DNA of 64,000 nt from contig NZ_JACSCH020000007.1 in NCBI RefSeq assembly GCF_014451325.2, positions 192,965-256,964 of the forward strand, given 5' to 3'. This DNA is from Streptomyces sp. CB02980 (lineage in GTDB: Bacteria > Actinomycetota > Actinomycetes > Streptomycetales > Streptomycetaceae). Below are positions 42,109 through 50,864 of the stretch, piece by piece (positions within the stretch are counted from its first letter, which is position 1; the number at the start of each line of letters is the position of its first letter). The translations under genes were made by a program, and so were the position numbers. Under the pieces are notes generated by a model. It made no database searches, was not told the DNA's origin, and worked only from the letters and a program-made list of their open reading frames with translations.

Positions 42109-43797
42109 CTACCGAGCCGGTTCCGTGAGTTCGGCCCTCATCGCCTCGCGCAGCCGCAGCGTGGAGACCAGGCGCTGGAACGCCTCGGACCAATAGCCTC
42201 CCGCGCCGGGGGAGATGTCCTCCACCTCCTCGGGCCGGGCCGTCAGGGACTCCAGCTGCCGGGAGGCCTCCGGGGCGAGGCAGCGCTCCGCGAGCCCCAT
42301 CACCCCGCTGAAGCTCCACGGGTAACTGCCCGCCTCCCGCGCGATGTCGAGGGCGTCGATCACCGCCCCGCCGAGCGGCTCCGCCCACGGCACCTCGCAG
42401 ACACCGAGCAGCTGGAACGCCTCCGACAGACCGTGGGCCGCGATGAACGACCCGACCCAGCGCGCCCGTTCCTCCGGCGGCAGCGTCGACAGGAGCTGGG
42501 CCCGCTCGGCCAGCGACGACGTGCCGGGGCCCGTCGCCGGCGGGGTCGCAGGGGAGCCGAGCAGCGCCCGCGACCAGGCCGCGTCCCGCTGCCGCACGGC
42601 CGCCCGGCACCAGGCCGCGTGCAGCTCGGCCTGCCAGTCGTCGGCGACCGGCAGCGCCACGATCTCCTCCGGGCCGCGCCCCCCGAACCTCGGCGGCCAG
42701 CAGGACAGCGGCGCGGCCTCGATGAGCTGGCCCAGCCACCAGGACCGCTCGCCCCGACCGGCGGGCGGTGTCGCCGCGAGGCCGTCGCGCTGCATGGCCG
42801 AGTCGCACTCGTGCGGGGCCTCCACGGTGATCGTGGGCGACTCCGCCGTCCGGTCGAGACCGACGCAGGTGACCGCGCGGCCCGCCATCCGGCCCGCGAG
42901 CGCCGAGGCCGGCAGGGCGGAGAGCAGTTCGGCGGCGGTCGCGCGGACATTGCGGCTGCGGTCGCCGAGGGCCTCCTCCAGGAACTCCTCGTCCGCACCG
43001 GACAGTCCGGTCCGCAGCGAGTCGAGGAACATCAGCCGGTCCTCCGCCCGTTCGGCGGACCAGGTGGACGCGAGGAGGGCGAGACCGGCCGCCGGGTCCT
43101 CCGTCCGTACGGCGCCGAGCAGGGCGACCCGCTCGGCGAACAGGCCCTCGTCCCACAGGGCGCGCACACCCTCCCGGTCCCCGGGGTCCGGGAGCGAGCT
43201 GCCCGCGCCCGCGCCGCGCAGGGCGAACCGCCACTCGGGGTTGAGCCGGGCCAGCCACAGGCCGCGCGGGCCGGCCAGCAGCAGGGCCTGGGGCCGCAGA
43301 TCGGTGCGGGCCCGGGCCGCGTCGAGGAGGGCGGGCAGGGTGGCGGCCGGTGCCTTGTACCCGCGCTCGTTGGCGAGGGCGAGCCACTGCGGGAGGAGCT
43401 CTGCCAGGTCGGGCGCGGCCCCGCGCCGCCCTGCGGGCGAGGGTGCGGCCCGGCCCGCGAGCAGCTGGTCGAGGCGCCGCCGCGCGGCCCCGGGCAGCGG
43501 CCGGCGGTGGTCCTCGGGCGCGGGCTCCGGCGGTGGCGCGGCGGGCCCGGGGCGCAGTCCCGCCCTGCGCCGTACGGTGTGCAGCGCGGCGGCGTCGAGC
43601 AGCGCGCCCGGCAGGTCACCGCCCGGCAGCCCGGCGAGCCGGGCGGGCACCCGGCGGTCCGTACCGAGCAGGGCCGAGGTGACGAGCTCCTCCCAGCCGC
43701 CGTCCTCTCCGCCTCCGTCCGTGCCGGCGTCGTGGCCACGGGTGCCGTCCTCCGTGAGAAGCGCGCAGGCCGTCGGGATCGTCGTGTCCGTCTCCAT
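42109..43797 (-). CDS. DUF5691 family protein
   Basis: A 562-residue, mostly helical protein. Segments such as WEELVTSALLGTDRRVPARL at the N-terminus and YWSEAFQRLVSTLRLREAMR at the C-terminus match my recollection of DUF5691, a family found with SWIM, MoxR, DUF5682 and VWA genes. The middle (about 250-330) reads like HEAT-type helical repeats (SGADEEFLEEALGDRSRNVR). No catalytic motif is evident, so an adaptor or scaffold role is an inference. ATG 43797 follows GGAGG with a five-base gap. ATG 43839 overlaps the stop of the upstream SWIM gene as ATGA and would also be coupled. It is the second gene of a two-gene unit. Confidence 0.8.
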   Translation of the reverse strand: METDTTIPTACALLTEDGTRGHDAGTDGGGEDGGWEELVTSALLGTDRRVPARLAGLPGGDLPGALLDAAALHTVRRRAGLRPGPAAPPPEPAPEDHRRPLPGAARRRLDQLLAGRAAPSPAGRRGAAPDLAELLPQWLALANERGYKAPAATLPALLDAARARTDLRPQALLLAGPRGLWLARLNPEWRFALRGAGAGSSLPDPGDREGVRALWDEGLFAERVALLGAVRTEDPAAGLALLASTWSAERAEDRLMFLDSLRTGLSGADEEFLEEALGDRSRNVRATAAELLSALPASALAGRMAGRAVTCVGLDRTAESPTITVEAPHECDSAMQRDGLAATPPAGRGERSWWLGQLIEAAPLSCWPPRFGGRGPEEIVALPVADDWQAELHAAWCRAAVRQRDAAWSRALLGSPATPPATGPGTSSLAERAQLLSTLPPEERARWVGSFIAAHGLSEAFQLLGVCEVPWAEPLGGAVIDALDIAREAGSYPWSFSGVMGLAERCLAPEASRQLESLTARPEEVEDISPGAGGYWSEAFQRLVSTLRLREAMRAELTEPAR

Positions 43798-43835
43798 CGG
43801 GGTCCTCCGGTCGGACGGTGTTCCGTGGGCGGGGG

Positions 43836-45173
43836 TCATATGAGAGGGACCGTTTCTCCCGGGGTCTCCGGGGACCAGGCGGCGAGCGGGGTGAACCCCC
43901 GGTGCCCGCACTCCCCGAAGACCGTCACCGGGGCCCCGCCGGACAGGGCGACCAGGCGCCAGAGCCCGGGACGGGACTGGGCGGCGGGGGTCAGCGGCAG
44001 CGCCTCGCGACCGTCCGCGTCGGCGAGCTGCCAGCCGTACTCCGCGCGCGCGGGGACGACCCCGCTGAGCGTCACGGGCCAGGACTCCAGCCACGGGTCC
44101 TCGCGCAGCGCGCGGCCGTACGCGTCGAGGGCCGCGCCCACCGGTCCGCCCGGCGGCGGGACGGCGGGGCCCTCGACCGGGACGAACTGCTCGCCCGGCT
44201 CCGCGCGCAGTTGGCCGGAGCCCGCGTGCGGGGTCAGCTCGCCGTCGAGCACCGTGCCCACGGGGAGCGCCAGCCGGGGAGCCCTCCCCGCCGCGCCGAA
44301 GGACAGCAGGAGCGCCGTGCGTCCGCTCGCCGTGCCGTGCAGCCAGATGCGCCGGGTGGTCAGCCGGGCGTCGGCCGCGTCGTACTGCGCGAGCACGAGC
44401 CAGTGGTCGCGCACCGGCAGGCCGTCGACCGGGGCGGGGAGGCCGACCCGGGTCCGCACGGTCGTCGCGAACGGCGCGGGCAGCCGGTCGGCGGTGAGCC
44501 AGGCGCGGTCGAGGAGGTGGGTCAGTGCGCACTCCTCCAGGAGCCGCACCGGCCAGCCGGGTCCCGAGCCCGGTATCGCCCCCAACTCCCTGACCCGGCC
44601 CGCGAGTCCCGGTGCCTGCGCGTCGACCATCCGGGCCGCCGTCTCCTCCCACAGTCCGTACCCCCGCTGCTCGGCCGCCGCCAGGCCGCCGCGCAGCAGG
44701 TCGGCGAGCCGCTGCTCCAACTCCTCGGCGCCCGAAGTGATCCGGGCGGCTCTGCGCTCGGCCCTGCGGCGCGCCGCCTCGGGATCCGCCGGGCCGCCGG
44801 CGCCGCCGCCCTCGGTCCCCCGGGCCGCGCTCCCGGCCCGCGCGCGGCGCGCCGCGAGCCACTGCCCGGCCCAGTCGGGCGCGGCGGTCTCCTCGCTCTC
44901 CGTCCCGTCCGAGGCCTGGAGCAGCAGCAGGCCGAGCGCGTGCTTGCACGGGAACTTGCGGCTGGGGCACTCGCACAGGTAGGCGGGCCCCGTCGTGTCG
45001 ACCACCGTCCGGTACGGCACGCGGCCGCTGCCCTTGCACAGACCCCAGACCGCGCCCCCGCCGCTGCCCCTGCCCGACCACGGTCCGGCCGTGCCGAGCT
45101 TGCTTCCCGCTCTGCGCGAGGCGTCGTCAGGAGCCAGTGCCAGCACCTGCTCAGCCGTCCAGCGCACCCCCAT
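43836..45173 (-). CDS. SWIM zinc finger family protein
   Basis: A 445-residue protein with a SWIM-type zinc finger: Cys67-x-Cys69 and Cys76-x-His78 in LCECPSRKFPCKHALG. SWIM fingers bind nucleic acid or protein; the rest, with helical stretches rich in Ala/Arg and a beta-rich C-terminal half (from about 205), has no motif I recognise. The gene is immediately upstream of DUF5691, overlapping by a few bases if the longer start of that gene is used, so the products should be made together. Starts at 45173 (GAGGA upstream), 45182 and the TTG at 45212 are all possible; 45173 gives MGVRWTAEQVLALAPD. It is divergent from the lipoprotein-MoxR side of the same cluster. Confidence 0.83.
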   Translation of the reverse strand: MGVRWTAEQVLALAPDDASRRAGSKLGTAGPWSGRGSGGGAVWGLCKGSGRVPYRTVVDTTGPAYLCECPSRKFPCKHALGLLLLQASDGTESEETAAPDWAGQWLAARRARAGSAARGTEGGGAGGPADPEAARRRAERRAARITSGAEELEQRLADLLRGGLAAAEQRGYGLWEETAARMVDAQAPGLAGRVRELGAIPGSGPGWPVRLLEECALTHLLDRAWLTADRLPAPFATTVRTRVGLPAPVDGLPVRDHWLVLAQYDAADARLTTRRIWLHGTASGRTALLLSFGAAGRAPRLALPVGTVLDGELTPHAGSGQLRAEPGEQFVPVEGPAVPPPGGPVGAALDAYGRALREDPWLESWPVTLSGVVPARAEYGWQLADADGREALPLTPAAQSRPGLWRLVALSGGAPVTVFGECGHRGFTPLAAWSPETPGETVPLI

Positions 45174-45341
45174 GGCATTCATGTCCTCGACGGTAGAGGC
45201 CGCCACTGACAACGCCTGTGGCCCGGGAGTCCGGGCTCGGGGGAGGGTGGGAGGAGAGAGCGCTTTACTCTTCCTTTACCATTCTTCTCGCGGGATCAGC
45301 CGACTCGCACGACTCGCACGAACCGTCCAGGGGGAACCCGT

Positions 45342-45755
45342 ATGAAGCGCACCGCCCGCACTGCCGTCTCGGCCCTCGCCGTCGCCGGCCTCGCCCTCGG
45401 CCTCGGCGCCTGCTCCGAGGCCGCCGAGAAGGCGGTCGACCAGGTCGACAAGTCCGTGACCGAGACCTACGAGGTCACGTACGAGGTCACCGGCAAGGGC
45501 ATCGAGTCCATCGACTACCACGCGGGCGACGGCACCGCGATGGCGCCGAAGGTCGAGTCGGAGAAGAAGCCGGCCACGCCGTGGAAGAAGACCGTGAAGC
45601 TGAAGGGCATCATGCCGCCGGCCGTCATGCCGGTCTCGCTCACACCCGCCGACCTCACCTGCAAGGTCATCTACCAGGGCAAGGTCATCAAGGAGGCCAA
45701 GGCCGAGCAGGCCATGGCCGGCGGCTGCGTCGCCGTCTCCCCGATCGTGGGCTGA
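45342..45755 (+). CDS. MmpS-like small lipoprotein
   Basis: A 137-residue secreted lipoprotein: a basic start, a hydrophobic signal (AVSALAVAGLALGLG) and a lipobox LGAC with Cys24 as the lipidation site. The mature part has VTYEVTGKGIESIDYHAGDG and a pair of Cys residues (in LTCKVIYQGKV and GGCVAV), the pattern of MmpS-type beta-sandwich accessory proteins. MmpS proteins help MmpL transporters in mycobacteria, but no MmpL is adjacent. The gene lies between the SWIM and MoxR halves of the cluster and on the MoxR strand; whether it belongs to the system is uncertain. The start ATG follows AGGGGGAA. Confidence 0.8.
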   Translation: MKRTARTAVSALAVAGLALGLGACSEAAEKAVDQVDKSVTETYEVTYEVTGKGIESIDYHAGDGTAMAPKVESEKKPATPWKKTVKLKGIMPPAVMPVSLTPADLTCKVIYQGKVIKEAKAEQAMAGGCVAVSPIVG

Positions 45756-45766
45756 CCCTCCGGGTC

Positions 45767-45862
45767 GCCTTCCGAACCGCCTTCCGGACCGGCCTCCGGA
45801 CCGCCCTCCGAGCCGGCCTCCGAACCGCCTTCCGAGCCGGCCTCCGGACCGCCCTCCGAGCC
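45767..45862. repeat. eight tandem copies of a 12-bp unit
   Basis: Eight consecutive 12-base units vary around GSCYTCCGRRCC (for example GCCTTCCGGACC, GGCCTCCGGACC, GCCCTCCGAGCC), with a ninth decayed copy. The array starts 12 bases after the lipoprotein stop and lies about 125 bases ahead of the MoxR gene, in non-coding DNA. It contains TCCGGA-type palindromes, so it could fold or bind protein repeatedly. Confidence 0.8.
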
Positions 45863-45985
45863 GGCCTTCGCGGGCTGACTCTCCCTCACCCCTCCAACAG
45901 CCCCTGACCAGCGGTGACATCCGACTGTCAGTGGCATGGTGCACGGTGGATCCCACAGCAGATCGAACGATCTGGAGGGGGATCC

Positions 45986-47143
45986 ATGCCCGTGCCCGAA
46001 ACCATCGCGCAGCCCCGTTCCGGTGTCGAGACGGACACCGGACCGGGGCGGCCGCAGACCGTGACCGAGGTCCTGCGGCCGCACGCCGAGCACGCCTTCG
46101 CCGACGAACTCGCCGCGCTCGCCGCCGCCGACGACCGGCCCCGACCCGCCCGCTGGCGCCTCTCGCCGTGGGCCGTCGCCACCTATCTCCTCGGCGGCAC
46201 CCTCCCCGACGGGACGGTGATCACGCCCAAGTACGTGGGCCCGCGCCGCATCGTCGAGGTCGCCGTCACCACCCTCGCCACCGACCGGGCGCTGCTCCTG
46301 CTCGGCGTGCCCGGCACCGCCAAGACCTGGGTCTCCGAGCACCTCGCCGCCGCCGTCAGCGGCGACTCGACCCTCCTCGTCCAGGGCACCGCCGGCACTC
46401 CCGAGGAGGCCGTCCGGTACGGCTGGAACTACGCCCGGCTCCTCGCCCACGGCCCCAGCCGGGACGCCCTGGTGCCGAGCCCCGTGATGCGGGCGATGGC
46501 GCAGGGCATGACCGCGCGCGTGGAGGAGCTCACCCGTATCCCCGCCGATGTGCAGGACACGCTCATCACGATCCTGTCCGAGAAGACCCTTCCCCTCCCC
46601 GAGCTGGGCCAGGAGGTGCAGGCCGTCCCCGGCTTCAACCTGATCGCCACGGCCAACGACCGGGACCGGGGCGTCAACGAACTCTCCAGCGCGCTGCGCC
46701 GCCGCTTCAACACGGTGGTCCTGCCACTGCCCGCGACCCCCGAGGCCGAGGTCGACATCGTCGCCCGCCGCGTCGAGCAGCTCGGGCGCTCCCTCGCCCT
46801 GCCGTCCGTCCCGGACGGCGTCGACGAGATCCGCCGGGTCGTCACCGTCTTCCGCGAACTGCGGGACGGCGTCACCACCGACGGCCGGACGCGGGTCAAG
46901 TCCCCCTCGGGGACGCTCTCCACGGCCGAGGCGATCTCCGTCGTCACCGGCGGCCTGGCGCTCGCCGCCCACTTCGGCGACGGGGTCCTGCGCCCGGCGG
47001 ACATCGCGGCGGGCATCCTCGGCGCGGTCGTCCGCGATCCGGCGGCCGACCGGGTCGTCTGGCAGGAGTACCTGGAGACGGTGGTCAGGGAGAGAGACGG
47101 CTGGAAGGACTTCTACCGCGCCTGCCGCGAGGTGAGCGGATGA
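45986..47143 (+). CDS. MoxR-type AAA+ ATPase
   Basis: A 385-residue AAA+ protein of the MoxR/RavA class. Walker A is GVPGTAKT (residues 107-114), the Walker B region lies in VEELTRIPADVQDTLITILS, sensor 1 in LIATANDRDRGVNELSSALR and an arginine finger in RRRFNTV. The C-terminal lid helps couple to a VWA partner in this class, and a VWA protein is encoded two genes on. It therefore likely acts as a chaperone-like remodeller of a protein target. ATG 45986 follows GGAGGGG. Its stop overlaps the next start (ATGA). It heads the MoxR-DUF5682-VWA unit. Confidence 0.92.
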   Translation: MPVPETIAQPRSGVETDTGPGRPQTVTEVLRPHAEHAFADELAALAAADDRPRPARWRLSPWAVATYLLGGTLPDGTVITPKYVGPRRIVEVAVTTLATDRALLLLGVPGTAKTWVSEHLAAAVSGDSTLLVQGTAGTPEEAVRYGWNYARLLAHGPSRDALVPSPVMRAMAQGMTARVEELTRIPADVQDTLITILSEKTLPLPELGQEVQAVPGFNLIATANDRDRGVNELSSALRRRFNTVVLPLPATPEAEVDIVARRVEQLGRSLALPSVPDGVDEIRRVVTVFRELRDGVTTDGRTRVKSPSGTLSTAEAISVVTGGLALAAHFGDGVLRPADIAAGILGAVVRDPAADRVVWQEYLETVVRERDGWKDFYRACREVSG

Positions 47144-49521
47144 CGTCCCCGTCCACGGCCGGGGCCGCCTCCATTTCCACTTCCACCTCCACAGCAGCCA
47201 CCTCCACCTCCACAGCCACCTCCACCTCGACCTCCACTTCCGCCTCCGCTTCCGGCCGTGGTCTTCCCGGCGGGCCGCTCCTGCTCGGGGTGCGGCACCA
47301 CGGGCCCGGGTCCGCGCGGGGGGTGCGGGCCGCGCTGGAGGCGGCGCAGCCCGCCGTCGTGCTCGTCGAAGGCCCCGCCGAGGCCGACGCGCTCGTGGAG
47401 CTCGCCGGGGATCCCGACATGCGGCCGCCGGTCGCACTGCTCGCCCACGCCGTGGACGACCCCGGGCGGGCCTCGTTCTGGCCGATGGCCGCGTTCTCGC
47501 CCGAGTGGGTCGCGATCCGCTGGGCCCTCGACCGGGGCGCCGCCGTCCGATTCATCGACCTGCCCGCCGCGTACAGCCTGGCCGCCGCCGACCCCACCTG
47601 GGACGACGGGGAGGAAGAGGTCTCCGGCAGCGGCCTGCGGATCGACCCGGTCGCCGAACTCGCCCGGGTCGCCGGGTACGAGGACGCCGAGCGCTGGTGG
47701 GAGGACGTCGTCGAACTGCGCGGCGACGACGACCCCACCGCCCCCTTCGAGGCCCTCGCCGAGGCGATGGGAGCGCTCCGCGAGGCCTACGGCCACGGCG
47801 GGCATCCCCGCGACCTCGTCCGCGAGGCCCATATGCGGATCCGGCTGCGCGCCGCCCGCAAGGAGTTCGGCGATGCCGTCGCCGTCGTCTGCGGCGCCTG
47901 GCACGTCCCCGCCCTCACCCGGAAGACCACCGTCGCCGCCGACCGGGCCCTGCTCAAGGGGCTGCCCAAGGTGAAGACCGAGATGACCTGGGTCCCCTGG
48001 ACCCACCGCAGGCTCGCCCGCCGCTCGGGGTACGGCGCCGGGATCGAGGCGCCCGGCTGGTACGCACATCTCTTCGCCGCCCCCGACCGGCCCGTCGAGC
48101 GGTGGATGACCAAGGTCGCCGGACTCCTCAGGGCCGAGGACCACCTCGTCTCCTCCGCCCATGTCATCGAGGCCGTCCGGCTCGCCGAGACCCTCGCCGC
48201 GCTGCGCGGCCGCCCGTTCCCCGGCCTCGACGAGACGACCGACGCGGTCCGCGCCGTGCTCTGCGAGGGCTCCGACGTGCCGCTCGACCTCGTCCGGGAC
48301 CGCCTCGTCGTCGGCGACGTCCTCGGCGAGGTCCCGGCCGGCGCCCCCGCCGTCCCCCTCCAGCGCGATCTGGCCCGCCGTCAGCGCACCCTGCGCCTCA
48401 AGCCCGAGGCCGCCGAGCGCGACCTCGATCTCGACCTCCGCAAGGACATGGACGGGGAGCGCAGTCGGCTGCTGCACCGGCTGCGGCTCCTCGGCGTCGG
48501 CTGGGGCGAACCGGCCGCCGGCCGTTCCGGCACCGGCACCTTCCGGGAGACCTGGCGGCTGCGCTGGGAGCCCGAGCTGCACGTCCAGGTCGCCGAGGCC
48601 GGCGTCTGGGGCACCACCGTCGAGGCCGCCGCCACCGCCCGCGCCAGGTCCCGGGCCCTGGGGGCGAAGGCCCTCGCCGACATCACCGCCCTCGCCGAGC
48701 AGTGCCTGCTCGCCGGGCTCACCGACGCGCTCCCCGTCGTCATGCGGGCGCTCGCCGACCGGGCCGCGCTCGACACCGACGTCGCCCGTCTCGCCCAGGC
48801 CCTCCCCGCCCTCGCCCGCTCCCTGCGCTACGGCGACGTCCGGGGCACCGACACGGCGGCCCTCGCCGAGGTCGCCGCCGGCCTCGCCGAACGGATCTGC
48901 GTGGGCCTGCCGCCCGCCTGCACGGGACTCGACACCGACGCGGCCGACGCCATGCGCGAGCGGATCGACGAGGTGCACCAGGCCCTCGGACTGCTCCCCG
49001 GAGCGGACGGGCTGGCCGACCGCTGGGCCGGCGTCCTGCGCCGGCTCGCCGACCGCGACCGGATCCCGGGCATCCTCAGGGGCCGCGCCGCCCGGCTCCT
49101 CCTGGACGAGGGCCGGCTCGCCGAGGACGAGGCCGCCCTCCTCATGAGCCGCGCCCTCTCGCCCGGCACCCCGCCGCCCGACGCCGCCGCCTGGATCGAC
49201 GGCTTCGTCGGCGGAGCCTCGGGCGGCGGACTCCTCCTGGTCCACGACGAGCGGCTCCTCGGACTGGTCGACGACTGGCTGACGGGCGTCCCGGCGGAGG
49301 CGTTCACCGATGTCCTGCCGCTGCTGCGGCGCACCTTCTCCGGATACGAGCCGGGCGTCCGCCGCACTCTCGGCGAGCTGGTCGCCCGCGGCCCGCAGGC
49401 CGGCGGCCCCGGGCACACCACCCCCGGCGTCCCCGGTTTCGCGCCCGCCCCCGACCGGGACCGGGCGGACGCCGTCCTGCCCCTCCTCCACCTCGTCCTC
49501 GGCACGGAGGCCCTCGTATGA
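47140..49521 (+). CDS. DUF5682 family protein
   Basis: A 793-residue protein. After a Ser/Thr-alternating low-complexity leader (residues 11-38, nucleotides 47170-47253) comes the conserved start LLLGVRHHGPGSARGVRAAL with VVLVEGPAEADALVEL shortly after. These two motifs recall the His/Glu pairs of the EreA/ChaN/TIKI-TraB esterase-protease superfamily; that relation is my inference. HMRIRLRAARKEFGD and CGAWHVPAL follow, and the C-terminal half is helical with Ala/Leu repeats. The gene overlaps both neighbours by four bases (ATGA), so it is made with MoxR and VWA in fixed ratio. The function is unknown; it may be the effector enzyme or the substrate-recognising part of the system. Confidence 0.85.
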   Translation: MTSPSTAGAASISTSTSTAATSTSTATSTSTSTSASASGRGLPGGPLLLGVRHHGPGSARGVRAALEAAQPAVVLVEGPAEADALVELAGDPDMRPPVALLAHAVDDPGRASFWPMAAFSPEWVAIRWALDRGAAVRFIDLPAAYSLAAADPTWDDGEEEVSGSGLRIDPVAELARVAGYEDAERWWEDVVELRGDDDPTAPFEALAEAMGALREAYGHGGHPRDLVREAHMRIRLRAARKEFGDAVAVVCGAWHVPALTRKTTVAADRALLKGLPKVKTEMTWVPWTHRRLARRSGYGAGIEAPGWYAHLFAAPDRPVERWMTKVAGLLRAEDHLVSSAHVIEAVRLAETLAALRGRPFPGLDETTDAVRAVLCEGSDVPLDLVRDRLVVGDVLGEVPAGAPAVPLQRDLARRQRTLRLKPEAAERDLDLDLRKDMDGERSRLLHRLRLLGVGWGEPAAGRSGTGTFRETWRLRWEPELHVQVAEAGVWGTTVEAAATARARSRALGAKALADITALAEQCLLAGLTDALPVVMRALADRAALDTDVARLAQALPALARSLRYGDVRGTDTAALAEVAAGLAERICVGLPPACTGLDTDAADAMRERIDEVHQALGLLPGADGLADRWAGVLRRLADRDRIPGILRGRAARLLLDEGRLAEDEAALLMSRALSPGTPPPDAAAWIDGFVGGASGGGLLLVHDERLLGLVDDWLTGVPAEAFTDVLPLLRRTFSGYEPGVRRTLGELVARGPQAGGPGHTTPGVPGFAPAPDRDRADAVLPLLHLVLGTEALV

Positions 49522-50837
49522 GCACCGGAACGACCACCGGCCCGACCACCGACGTGACCACAGGCCCGGCCGTCGACGCGACCACCGACGCGACCTCCGA
49601 CGCGACCTCCGACGCGACCTCCGACGCGACCTCCGACGCGACCTCCGGCGCGACCTCCGGCGCGACCACCGACGTGACCACGGGTGCGGCGGCGGACGAC
49701 GAGCGGCTGCGCCGCTGGCGGCTCGTCCTCGGCGGCGGGGAGGCCGACGGCACCGGCCGCGCGCTCACCGGCACCGACGCCGCCATGGACGGAGCCCTCA
49801 CCGCGCTCTACGGCCGCAGGAACCAGGGCGGCGACCGCACCGGGCGGGACCGCTCGGCCGGGCTCGGGGCCTCCGCGCCCTCCGTCGCCCGCTGGCTCGG
49901 CGACATCCGTACGTACTTCCCCAGCTCCGTCGTCCAGGTCATGCAGCGCGACGCGATCGACCGCCTCGGCCTCGCCACCCTGCTCCTGGAGCCGGAGATG
50001 CTGGAGGCCGTCGAGGCGGACGTCCACCTCGTCGGCACCCTGCTCTCCCTCCACAAGGCCATGCCCGAGACGACCAGGGAGACCGCGCGGGCGGTCGTGC
50101 GCAAGGTCGTCGACGACCTGGAGAAGCGCCTCGCCACCCGCACCCGCGCGACCCTCACCGGCGCCCTCGACCGCTCCGCCCGGATCAGCCGCCCCCGCCA
50201 CCGGGACATCGACTGGGACCGGACGATCCGCGCCAACCTCAAGAACTATCTGCCCGAGCACCGCACGGTCGTCCCCGAGCGGCTGATCGGCCACGGGCGT
50301 GCCTCGCAGGCGATACGGAAGGAGGTCGTGCTCTGCATCGACCAGTCCGGCTCCATGGCCGCCTCCGTCGTCTACGCCTCCGTCTTCGGCGCCGTACTCG
50401 CCTCCATGCGGTCGATCGCCACCCGGCTCGTCGTCTTCGACACCGCCGTCGTGGATCTGACCGACCGGCTCGACGACCCCGTCGACGTCCTCTTCGGCAC
50501 CCAGCTCGGCGGCGGCACCGACATCAACCGCGCCCTCGCCCACTGCCAGTCGAAGATCACCCGCCCCGCCGACACCGTCGTCGTCCTCATCAGCGATCTG
50601 TACGAGGGAGGCATCCGCGACGAGATGCTGAAGCGGGTCGCGGCGATGAAGGCCTCCGGCGTCCAGTTCGTCGCACTGCTGGCCCTCTCCGACGAGGGCG
50701 CCCCGGCGTACGACCGCGACCACGCGGCGGCGCTCGCCGCGCTCGGCGCCCCGGCCTTCGCCTGCACCCCCGACCTGTTTCCGGAGATCATGGCCGCCGC
50801 CCTGGAGAAGCGCCCGCTACCGATGCCCGCGGCCTGA
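49518..50837 (+). CDS. VWA (CoxE-like) domain protein of the MoxR cluster
   Basis: A 439-residue protein whose C-terminal half is a von Willebrand A domain. The metal-ion-dependent adhesion site is complete: Asp275-x-Ser277-x-Ser279 in CIDQSGSM, a Thr in LGGGTDINRAL and an Asp in LISDLYEGG. The middle contains a helical region with FPSSVVQVMQRDAIDRLGL and a basic stretch. The N-terminus (residues 20-51) is built from Asp-Ala-Thr-Ser repeats encoded by 12-base units. In MoxR-VWA pairs the VWA protein binds the ATPase and presents the client. The start overlaps the DUF5682 stop (ATGA at 49518-49521). A short hairpin follows the stop. Confidence 0.9.
   Translation: MSTGTTTGPTTDVTTGPAVDATTDATSDATSDATSDATSDATSGATSGATTDVTTGAAADDERLRRWRLVLGGGEADGTGRALTGTDAAMDGALTALYGRRNQGGDRTGRDRSAGLGASAPSVARWLGDIRTYFPSSVVQVMQRDAIDRLGLATLLLEPEMLEAVEADVHLVGTLLSLHKAMPETTRETARAVVRKVVDDLEKRLATRTRATLTGALDRSARISRPRHRDIDWDRTIRANLKNYLPEHRTVVPERLIGHGRASQAIRKEVVLCIDQSGSMAASVVYASVFGAVLASMRSIATRLVVFDTAVVDLTDRLDDPVDVLFGTQLGGGTDINRALAHCQSKITRPADTVVVLISDLYEGGIRDEMLKRVAAMKASGVQFVALLALSDEGAPAYDRDHAAALAALGAPAFACTPDLFPEIMAAALEKRPLPMPAA
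49575..49670 (+). repeat. in-frame 12-bp tandem repeat encoding Asp-Ala-Thr-Ser
   Basis: Five near-identical units of GACGCGACCTCC, flanked by diverged copies (GACGCGACCACC, GGCGCGACCTCC), encode a DATS-type repeat at the N-terminus of the VWA protein. Twelve-base units keep the frame, so copy number could vary between strains without loss of the protein. Confidence 0.85.
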
Positions 50838-50864
50838 CCCGACGACGGAATTCGTCGTCGCGGG
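50838..50864 (+). terminator. short hairpin after the VWA gene
   Basis: CGACGAC (50840-50846) pairs with GTCGTCG (50854-50860) around a loop containing GAATTC, and flanking CCC and GGG can extend the stem. It begins at the stop codon, so it probably ends the MoxR-DUF5682-VWA transcript. Confidence 0.6.

Noticed and set aside
42109..45081. Single 990-codon minus-strand frame joining DUF5691 to upstream sequence
   Set aside because: The upstream part is a shadow of the SWIM gene in another frame; a GGAGG site and the start at 43797 define the real gene.
45671..47437. Minus-strand frame with Gly-Ser-Glu-Gly repeats antisense to MoxR
   Set aside because: The repeats are only the translation of the non-coding 12-bp array; the rest is antisense to the MoxR gene and has no family features.
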